Shown here in pieces: positions 1 to 4,745 of a DNA stretch of 5,458 bases (within the stretch, counting starts at the first letter, position 1; every line of letters starts with the position of its first letter). The notes under the pieces were generated by a model. That model made no database searches, was not told the origin of the DNA, and was given only the letters and a program-made list of their open reading frames with translations. Where the stretch lies: assembly GCA_023381095.1 (NCBI GenBank), contig JAMCTO010000007.1:1585-7042 (forward strand). The letters are read 5' to 3'. This DNA comes from Bacillota bacterium (GTDB lineage Bacteria; Bacillota; Sulfobacillia; Sulfobacillales; Sulfobacillaceae). Both the position numbers and the translations under genes were made by a program.

Positions 1-777
1 TACATAAGGTGCTCCCAAATAAGACAATGCCGTATTCACCAAGGCTTGTCCAAAATTGGTGCGCGCGCTTGCCGCCGGGATAGAGGAACTGGCCGATCCG
101 GAAGCGGGTATGGTTAACACTTCGCCTACTTCCAAAGCGTTGGGATTGGATAACCTGTTGGCAGCTGCAATAGCCTGCCATGATACCCGGAATTGTGCGG
201 CAATACCGCTTAAGGTATTGCCGGGTTTTACGGTATAACGGGTTCCGCTATTGGTTGAGGGTGATGAAGGCGCTGGTGAAGGGCTTCCCGAGATAAGTAA
301 TACTTGTCCCACCCGCAATTGATTGGGATTGGCTAAATGGTTCAAAGACACTAGTGCGGAAATGCTGGTGTGAAATGCGCTGGCAATGCCGCTGAGGGTA
401 TTGCCCGACCTTACAGTGTAAGTTGTGGAGCGGCTGGTCGCAAACGTCGGGCTGGTTGACGAACTGCCCGAACCTTGGCTAGTGCCTACGACCCGCAGGA
501 TCTCACCTGCACGTATCAGGTTTGGATTCGCCAGGTGATTTAACGCTACCAATTGCTCAATGGAAGTGTGAAACCGCCAAGCAATTCCACTGAGGGTATT
601 TCCCGGCTGAACAGTATAAGTCTCCACTCGACTCGCCGCAAACGGCAAACTAGAGGTGGCGACCGCCTGTTTAGTGACTTCAGCTTCAGGGGATGCATAC
701 GAAGCAGGCACCATTGAAGATGCCATAAACGCGCCAAACATGGCGGTCGCCATGATGGCAAAGGGCCGCAATTGCAT
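1..777 (-). CDS. Secreted cell-wall hydrolase with three LysM domains and the start of an NlpC/P60 domain (partial at window edge)
   Basis: A frame of 259 codons runs from the ATG at 777-775 to base 1 without a stop, so the C-terminus is outside the window. Residues 1-28 form a signal peptide with a hydrophobic core and a cleavage-like S-Y-A site before Ser29. Three LysM modules follow at about residues 53-97, 119-163 and 180-224. Each starts with YTVxxGNTLSGIA and ends with an NPN...(V/A)GxxL motif, and they are joined by Ser/Pro/Thr-rich linkers. From about residue 242 the text (FGQALVNTALSYLGAPYV) matches the first helix of NlpC/P60 endopeptidases. The catalytic Cys and His would lie beyond the edge. 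LysM modules bind N-acetylglucosamine in peptidoglycan, and NlpC/P60 enzymes cut its peptide stems, so the protein probably remodels the wall outside the membrane. An AAGGAAGGGAG ribosome site lies 12 bases before the ATG and overlaps a c-di-AMP riboswitch, which supports this start. LysM architecture is certain; the enzyme class rests on a short fragment. Confidence 0.93.
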   Translation of the reverse strand, partial: MQLRPFAIMATAMFGAFMASSMVPASYASPEAEVTKQAVATSSLPFAASRVETYTVQPGNTLSGIAWRFHTSIEQLVALNHLANPNLIRAGEILRVVGTSQGSGSSSTSPTFATSRSTTYTVRSGNTLSGIASAFHTSISALVSLNHLANPNQLRVGQVLLISGSPSPAPSSPSTNSGTRYTVKPGNTLSGIAAQFRVSWQAIAAANRLSNPNALEVGEVLTIPASGSASSSIPAASARTNFGQALVNTALSYLGAPYV

Positions 778-789
778 TAAATAAATAGG

Positions 790-941
790 CTCCCTTCCTT
801 CCAAGTATTGCCTCCGAGGTTAGTTCGTGGGTTCGGGCTGGAGGCGCCCTACGCAACGTAATTGCGATTCACCAAAGCATTTCTGCTTTTTTCCCCCGTA
901 CGTTCTGCCCTAAATGGTGAACGATTCGGCGTTGAAGGAGT
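790..941 (-). promoter_or_regulatory. c-di-AMP riboswitch (ydaO/yuaA family) in the leader of the LysM hydrolase gene
   Basis: Read on the minus strand, this leader carries the hallmark ydaO/yuaA blocks in the right order: ACGGGGGAA (899-891), a small hairpin with AAGCA/TGCTT arms, GGTGAATC (873-866), GTAGGGC (852-846), then CCCGAACCCACGAACTAACC, ending in CTCGG (837 to about 814). This class binds cyclic di-AMP and usually turns off wall-hydrolase and potassium-transport genes. The closing P1 stem appears to pair TCCTTCAA (939-932) with TTGGAAGGA (804-796, one bulged G). The 3' arm is part of the AAGGAAGGGAG ribosome-binding site. No hairpin plus U-tract fits between the aptamer and the start codon at 777, so control is more likely at translation initiation than by termination. 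That mechanism is inference; the class assignment is strong. No clear minus-strand promoter was found upstream. Confidence 0.9.
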
Positions 942-1104
942 CAAAAATAACCATAGCTGACAAATATCATTCAGTCATGGCGCAAATTGGCGGTAAAGGG
1001 AAGATTTTGAACCAAATAGACCGAAAAAGGCTCGCCATCGATGTTTTTCGTCAATTTTTGATGAGGTGGGGAATATTGGATGGAGAAATGTAAAGATTCC
1101 GTAG

Positions 1105-1133
1105 TTTACTTTTGAGAAAAATCTATTTATAGT
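1105..1133 (+). promoter_or_regulatory. Candidate sigma-A-type promoter for the marR-like operon
   Basis: A -35-like TTTACT (1105-1110) is separated by 17 bases from a -10-like TATAGT (1128-1133), matching the consensus hexamers at 4 of 6 and 5 of 6 positions. Transcription would start near 1140 and give a leader of about 50 bases before the ATG at 1192. The surroundings are AT-rich. This is prediction by inspection only. Confidence 0.5.
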
Positions 1134-1150
1134 TAACAATATGATAAGTA

Positions 1151-1165
1151 TTTACGTAGAGTAAA
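1151..1165 (+). promoter_or_regulatory. Candidate MarR-family operator (inverted repeat)
   Basis: The inverted repeat TTTAC-GTAGA-GTAAA lies between the predicted transcription start near 1140 and the ribosome site of the MarR-like gene. Short AT-rich palindromes at this place are typical autoregulatory sites of MarR dimers. Five perfect arm pairs in AT-rich DNA can arise by chance, so the call is tentative. Confidence 0.35.
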
Positions 1166-1191
1166 ATATTAACGATAGGTGATGTAAATTC

Positions 1192-1644
1192 ATGTCCAAT
1201 GTTTCGGGGTTAGCGCGAGAAACCATGAGAGCTTTTTTAGAGGTGATTGCATTGGCTGAGCCAATGATTGCTGACTTGTGGAAATCACACCATCTCACCC
1301 TTTCCCATGTCCAGTGTATGCGCTTCTTAAGGGAGCAACCGGAAGTAGCTGGAGATCTAGCACGAAAACTTAATATGTCTTCGGCGTCATTGACCAGAGT
1401 GCTCGACCGCCTTGAGGAACGCAATTTCGTCGTCAGAACGATTGATCCCAGTGACCGACGACGGATATTAGTGCATTTAACGCCAATGGGCAACGATATC
1501 CTTGCGGGAATCAAGTCATGGTACGCAAGTCCCGTGTTTACGGCGATATCGGCAATGGATGAAGAATCCCTTCGGGTTTTACGGCAAGGATTGGCGACTT
1601 TGGCGAATCAGGTGAGACAGACGATGGACCAGACACCGAAATGA
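1192..1644 (+). CDS. MarR-family transcriptional regulator
   Basis: The protein has 150 residues, the usual length for MarR proteins, which act as homodimers and bind palindromic DNA through winged helix-turn-helix domains. The start is fixed by AGGTGAT eight bases before the ATG. The N-terminal helices (about 1-35) fit the dimerization region. The helix-turn-helix falls at about 53-75 (AGDLARKLNMSSASLTRVLDRLE). It is followed by the wing, with the family signature DRLEERNFVVRTIDPSDRRR and LTPMG; the D-x-R-D/S-R-R core binds the minor groove. There is one Cys, in HVQCMRF at about residue 42; it could be redox-sensitive, but this is not established. The gene leads a same-strand cluster with two small membrane-protein genes that start 55 bases downstream, so those are its likely targets along with itself. 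The effector cannot be deduced from the sequence. Confidence 0.93.
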   Translation: MSNVSGLARETMRAFLEVIALAEPMIADLWKSHHLTLSHVQCMRFLREQPEVAGDLARKLNMSSASLTRVLDRLEERNFVVRTIDPSDRRRILVHLTPMGNDILAGIKSWYASPVFTAISAMDEESLRVLRQGLATLANQVRQTMDQTPK

Positions 1645-1699
1645 CAAATGGGTCAATCTAGTCAATGTCTGTCCAGTGTACGAGAGGGAGCGAATTAGC

Positions 1700-2107
1700 A
1701 TGTCGAAATACTTATGGCCTATTGCGACCCTAACTGTTGTGCTGTTAGCGGGAGTAGCACTTCTGCTATGGCCGTTTGCCTTAGGAATGGCTCATGGACC
1801 CTGGTCAAAGGCGGTTTACAGCGATGTCTGGAGTGGCGTAGGGGTGGTCGTCATTGCTCTGCTAGGACTTGGGTCATGGCTTATGGCCTTGCGCCAGGAA
1901 ATGCGAAAGCGCGGACTGATTCAGGCTATCGAGACAAAGTCTGCAAGCCGGCCGAAAGCTGTATCACAATCGTCGCCGGCTCCAGGGGCGGTCTCAGACT
2001 CCGGGGCCGATTTGGACAGCCTGTTGAAGCCGCTAGCCGAATCAGTATTACGTGATTTGACGCGTCAATTACAAAACAAAGAGGAACGACGAAGGGAAGG
2101 TGTTTAA
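1700..2107 (+). CDS. Small membrane protein with an SPW-like two-helix unit and a charged cytoplasmic tail
   Basis: I chose the ATG at 1700 (135 residues) because GAGGGAG (1684-1690) lies nine bases before it; the in-frame GTG at 1676 would swallow that site. Two membrane helices are visible at about residues 5-30 and 44-65. The first ends in LLLWPFALGMAHGPW and the second begins DVWSGVGVVVIALLGL. This resembles the SPW-repeat layout of a W/S-P-W/F motif at the end of one helix, a short loop and a Gly-rich second helix. Residues 66-80 are basic, 80-103 form a Ser/Ala/Pro-rich linker, and 104-132 look like a charged amphipathic helix. The protein is probably anchored in the cytoplasmic membrane with the tail inside. 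The next gene encodes a shorter relative of the same design. The function of such proteins is unknown, and the family assignment is by pattern only. Confidence 0.75.
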   Translation: MSKYLWPIATLTVVLLAGVALLLWPFALGMAHGPWSKAVYSDVWSGVGVVVIALLGLGSWLMALRQEMRKRGLIQAIETKSASRPKAVSQSSPAPGAVSDSGADLDSLLKPLAESVLRDLTRQLQNKEERRREGV

Positions 2108-2108
2108 C

Positions 2109-2357
2109 ATGCGTGGTGCTAGTTGGATTTCGCTAATAGCTTTGTTGGGGGGGGTTTGGGTAGCAGTCAGTCCTTTTGTTTTGGGATTTTCGCATCCTGT
2201 TCATCAATTATGGCCAGCGAGCATTCTTGGTACGGTGATTCTCGGCGGTGTAGTTGCTGTGGTAGCATTGGCTGGGCTAATTGGCTTTTGGGGACTTCAA
2301 TTAAGAGATTGGGAACGCCCTCAGAGAACGGCAACGGGACTTAGGCAAGCCCGTTGA
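2109..2357 (+). CDS. Small SPW-repeat-like two-helix membrane protein
   Basis: This 82-residue protein starts one base after the preceding stop codon. The ATG at 2109 has AAGGGAAGG (2092-2100) eight bases upstream, better than the in-frame GTG at 2100, which overlaps that site. Helix 1 (about 6-27) contains GGVWVAVSPFVLGFSHP, close to the G-x-W-x-x-x-SPW/F-x-L-G-F signature of SPW-repeat proteins. Helix 2 (about 37-62) is Gly/Val/Ala-rich. The tail is short and basic (LRDWERPQRTATGLRQAR). The layout matches the upstream protein, which has WPFALGM at the equivalent place, so the two may have arisen by duplication and may sit together in the membrane. Tight spacing indicates cotranscription and probably translational coupling under the MarR-like regulator. 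The biochemical role is unknown. Confidence 0.78.
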   Translation: MRGASWISLIALLGGVWVAVSPFVLGFSHPVHQLWPASILGTVILGGVVAVVALAGLIGFWGLQLRDWERPQRTATGLRQAR

Positions 2358-2731
2358 TCGGAAGGCATCACAAATGCAGTAATTGGGAAGCTGCGCAAGG
2401 CTCTGAGTTCTTGGCTTGAATGTGGAGCCGGCAAGCCCAAAATGTATCACCACGAATGCGGATTAGATGTAAATCGAGTGGATGCAGAAGGGATCGGAAC
2501 CAAAGAACACGGCGGCCACTTTGGAGCTATTGGTGGATGGGGCGGCAGAGGCGCATCGGAACCTGACCGAAATATGGGTTATCGACGTAGTCGAAGTAGG
2601 GAGTTTTTACAGCGTTTCTTCGGTACATTAATATGACCGCAATCCATCCACTTTGGTCGAACACCTCTGCCCGACTAAGGGTGCCGATCCTCAACGATCC
2701 GGTCTTGTTCAGCATCAGTAGCTATTAAGTC
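2358..2731 (+). other. Intergenic stretch with no convincing gene
   Basis: I see no supported gene here. Short open frames exist on both strands (for example 2442-2636 plus and 2527-2715 minus), but none has a ribosome site, a recognisable motif or a plausible composition. An imperfect stem pairs TTGG-CTTG (2411-2418) with CAAGCCCAA (2432-2440). It lacks a following T-run, so I do not call it a terminator for the upstream operon, although it may stabilise the 3' end. The segment could hold decayed coding DNA that I cannot identify. Confidence 0.5.
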
Positions 2732-2760
2732 ATCACAAAATCCCGACAGTCTGGTATGCT
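2732..2760 (+). promoter_or_regulatory. Candidate promoter of the ArfA-like gene
   Basis: ATCACA (2732-2737, 4 of 6 matches to the -35 consensus) is followed after 17 bases by TATGCT (2755-2760), which carries an upstream TGG matching an extended -10 (TGn). Transcription would start near 2767, leaving about 47 leader bases. The site supports independent transcription of the small rescue gene, consistent with the terminator at its end. It was predicted by eye. Confidence 0.5.
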
Positions 2761-2813
2761 TTGGGGTGTTTCCGCCGGGCACTGCGCACTAGAAGATTGC
2801 TGGAGGCGATTCA

Positions 2814-2987
2814 GTGAAGATTAGTCAAAAACTGAAAGAGGAAAAAAGAAAAATTCCGGGACGCGGTTCATGGACTGGAGTGGATCCGCGTACCAAGGTT
2901 ATTAAGCCGAAAAAGGGCAGAGGTTCGTATCGGCGCATCAACCACCGAGGTCTAGAGCAGATAAAATCTCTAGACCTTAATTTTTAG
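2814..2987 (+). CDS. arfA: ArfA-like alternative ribosome-rescue factor, predicted to be expressed from non-stop mRNA
   Basis: The gene encodes a 57-residue, strongly basic protein (about 17 Lys/Arg against 5 Asp/Glu). The GTG start has GGAGG (2802-2806) seven bases upstream. Residues 26-41 (RTKVIKPKKGRGSYRR) match the core signature of ArfA proteins, R-x-x-V-x-K-x-KKGKGSY-x-R. In that family this basic region lies in the empty mRNA channel of a stalled ribosome, and ArfA recruits a release factor to free the peptide. The residue 16-25 stretch GRGSWTGVDP precedes it. The last codons (from Gly46) form a perfect 9-bp hairpin followed by a T-run that ends in the first base of the TAG stop at 2985. 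Most transcripts should therefore lack a stop codon, so the product would be tmRNA-tagged unless tmRNA is impaired. This is the feedback known for proteobacterial arfA and Bacillus brfA. Everything up to Arg45 precedes the hairpin, so truncation should leave the functional region intact. The family call rests on the motif; rescue activity is inferred. Confidence 0.82.
   Translation: MKISQKLKEEKRKIPGRGSWTGVDPRTKVIKPKKGRGSYRRINHRGLEQIKSLDLNF
2949..2985 (+). terminator. Intrinsic terminator embedded in the end of the arfA-like reading frame
   Basis: GGTCTAGAG (2949-2957) pairs perfectly over nine bases with CTCTAGACC (2968-2976) around a ten-base loop, followed by TTAATTTTT (2977-2985). This is a standard Rho-independent terminator. 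The last T is the first base of the gene's TAG stop codon, so release seven to nine bases after the stem yields mRNA without a complete stop. The stem falls on codons Gly46 to Asp54/Leu55. An alternative inner pairing (AGAT/ATCT) is possible but competes with the main stem. Confidence 0.9.
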
Positions 2988-3068
2988 GCAATAGACGTGG
3001 TGGATTGCGGTGTACCAGCGAACGAGCGCCTAAAATGTTTTGTGTGGGACACTGGCATAGGGGAGAAT

Positions 3069-3662
3069 ATGACCCGAATTCGTACGATGGTAGTCGAGAC
3101 CATGTGCTGATTCGTGAGGCGCTGGTGGTCTTGTTGTCGTTGCAAGACAAAAAAGAGGTTGTGGGGCAAGTAATCTTAGGGCGCGATGCAGTGCTGGAAG
3201 TAATGAAATTGCGAACCGGAAGTGGTGTTGCTTGATGTCCAAATGCGTGAGGGAGACGGCATCTGGGCTACCCGGAGAAATCGACGCCGTTGCCCGACGT
3301 TCTGCCTTTTGTTAACCAACGTTTGCCAAGGATGACTATCTCATCCAAGGTTTGGCAGCGGGCGTACGCGGGTATCTATTAAATGACAATCCGAGGGCAG
3401 ATGTGGTAAGTTGTTCGAGGCTATACCTGGATAATCCTAACAATGCAGAGAGGACTTGCAGAGATTCTCAGATCGGAGATTATCACCCCTCGAAGGCGAC
3501 AGCTACTGGCGTTGGCTGAAACAGGGGCTACCAATCGCCAAATCGCCGTAACGCTACATCTTGCAGAGGGTTCTGGAAAATACTGTGTGGAGGGAAATTT
3601 TTCGAAAACTATCAGTGCACAATCGGGTTGAAGCTGTGGACGCGCACGTGATAAAGGACTGA
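3069..3662 (+). pseudogene. Broken NarL/FixJ-family response regulator
   Basis: The order of recognisable pieces is that of a full two-component response regulator, but the frame changes five times (near 3097, 3215, 3320, 3440 and 3577). Pieces: MTRIRTMVV after the ATG at 3069 with GGGGAG upstream; DHVLIREALVVLLSLQD; LLDVQM with the phospho-acceptor Asp codon at 3234-3236; FAKDDYLIQGLAAGVRGYLL; then the LuxR-type helix-turn-helix (TPRRRQLLALAETGATNRQIAVTLHLAEG) and VWREIFRKLSVHNRVEAVD, ending at TGA 3660-3662. Besides the frameshifts, the acidic pair after beta-1 is damaged by an apparent one-base loss. The conserved Lys after beta-5 (YLLKD) is replaced by Asn (codon 3382-3384), the Pro after DVQM is Arg, and TPRER has become TPRRR. 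Such regulators are phosphorylated by a partner histidine kinase; no kinase gene is visible here. The combination of shifts and lost key residues argues for true decay rather than sequencing error. Confidence 0.9.
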
Positions 3663-3746
3663 TTTAAATTTGGTTAGTATCTGGACTACCCGGCAAGCCT
3701 AAGCACGCGGTTTGCACAATAGGGTCGTATTCCAAAGGAGGTTGCC

Positions 3747-4682
3747 ATGCGCTGCGAAAATTGCGGCCAACCACTAGATCGGGTACAGTGTGCCACCTGC
3801 CAACACGCAGACGCCCCGGGCCTTTTCGGCATCGCCAGACGGTGGCTACCTGCTAACCCTGTCCTTTATGTGATGGCTATTATGCGGTCGCGTTTGTACC
3901 TGGGGTTGCTGCTCTTGGCTATTACTCCCATTTTATTGCTAGATCTGCACATCAACGTCGTGGCGGGCATGATGGTGTACTTTTCATTGTTTTGGTTTTT
4001 TGTGTTTCAGCCATTATTGGCCACCCACATCCGACTAGCACCGTTGGTAAGTGACATTGGAGCCTATGTGTTTACCGGGGTTGTGGGCACCACCATTGCC
4101 ATGGTGGTCGAGTCCTTTTGGTATGCTCATGGTGGTTCCAATTTACTTAATGCATCCTCACTGGCAGTGGCGACACCTGCCTACATCGCGTTTGTTGGCA
4201 TTACCGAGGAATTTTGCAAGCAAATTATCGTGTTGATGGTCGTAGGATGGCAAAAAATTCGGGGCGTGGTATGGTCCCCCTCAACCTACATGATGCTGGG
4301 CGTGTCATCGGGGCTGGGATTTTCTGCGGTGGAAAACATATCCTATGTGGAGCGCGGCATTGCGTTTGAGGTCATGCGCCATGCTTTTGGATTAGGGACC
4401 TTTACTGCATTGACTAGGGCATTATACACCCCGTTTTTGCATGCCATTTGGGCAGGGATTGCAGCTTGGGGATTCGGCTGGGTTGCGTCCCACGGGTTTC
4501 GAGGATGGCGGGTGGGCATTGGCCTTTTGTTGCTGGCAGCGATGTTTCATGGGGTGTATGACGCTGCTATTGCGCGGCATCCTCTTTTAGCGATTGTAGA
4601 CGTAGCCATCTCGTATCTCGTATTTCTATCCTTGCTGTTGAATCCGCGACGTCGAACGGGCAGGGATGTGGTCGGTAATTGA
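3747..4682 (+). CDS. prsW: PrsW-family intramembrane metalloprotease with N-terminal zinc ribbon
   Basis: The 311-residue protein begins at an ATG with AAAGGAGG (3734-3741) five bases upstream. Residues 3-18 hold two CxxC pairs (C3/C6 and C15/C18), a small zinc ribbon. The rest is a polytopic membrane domain of about eight helices. It carries the PrsW signatures in order: TEEFCK (E154, E155, K158), GLGFSAVENISY (E196, N197), FLHAIWAG (H232) and MFHGVYD (H268, D272). In this family the Glu and His residues are thought to form a membrane-buried metal site. Bacillus subtilis PrsW makes the first cut in the anti-sigma factor RsiW under envelope stress. No sigma/anti-sigma pair is visible here, so the substrate is unknown. 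The gene lies between two pseudogenes yet has a clean frame and an excellent ribosome site, so it is probably functional. I found no clear promoter, and no terminator in 4683-4745. Confidence 0.9.
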   Translation: MRCENCGQPLDRVQCATCQHADAPGLFGIARRWLPANPVLYVMAIMRSRLYLGLLLLAITPILLLDLHINVVAGMMVYFSLFWFFVFQPLLATHIRLAPLVSDIGAYVFTGVVGTTIAMVVESFWYAHGGSNLLNASSLAVATPAYIAFVGITEEFCKQIIVLMVVGWQKIRGVVWSPSTYMMLGVSSGLGFSAVENISYVERGIAFEVMRHAFGLGTFTALTRALYTPFLHAIWAGIAAWGFGWVASHGFRGWRVGIGLLLLAAMFHGVYDAAIARHPLLAIVDVAISYLVFLSLLLNPRRRTGRDVVGN

Positions 4683-4745
4683 TATGCTGCTGGGAATCAG
4701 GCACTATGACATTAAGAATATTGGCGAGCGGGGAATGAAATATGA

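Noticed and set aside
207..625. Three spaced copies of a GGTATT(G/T)CC-containing segment as DNA repeats or a CRISPR-like array
   Set aside because: The copies correspond to the GNTLSGIA codons of the three LysM modules; spacing and divergence fit protein-domain duplication.
546..761. Minus-strand open frame inside the LysM gene in another phase
   Set aside because: It lies wholly within the convincing LysM reading frame, and its Leu/Arg-rich translation is typical of a shadow frame.
1676..1699. GTG at 1676 as the start of the first SPW-like protein
   Set aside because: The extra residues MYERERIS would be encoded by the GAGGGAG ribosome site itself; the ATG at 1700 has ideal spacing.
2411..2440. 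Imperfect stem TTGGCTTG/CAAGCCCAA as a terminator after the SPW-like genes
   Set aside because: The loop is 13 bases, one base is bulged and no T-run follows on either strand, so it does not meet the intrinsic-terminator pattern.
2442..2636. 64-codon plus-strand open frame rich in Gly and charged residues
   Set aside because: It has no ribosome site, no recognisable motif and no operon link, and equally long frames occur on the opposite strand; it is not called as a gene.
3005..3235. 76-codon plus-strand open frame read as an independent small protein
   Set aside because: Its second half (DHVLIREALVVLLSLQD) is the receiver part of the broken response regulator, and its first half has no support.
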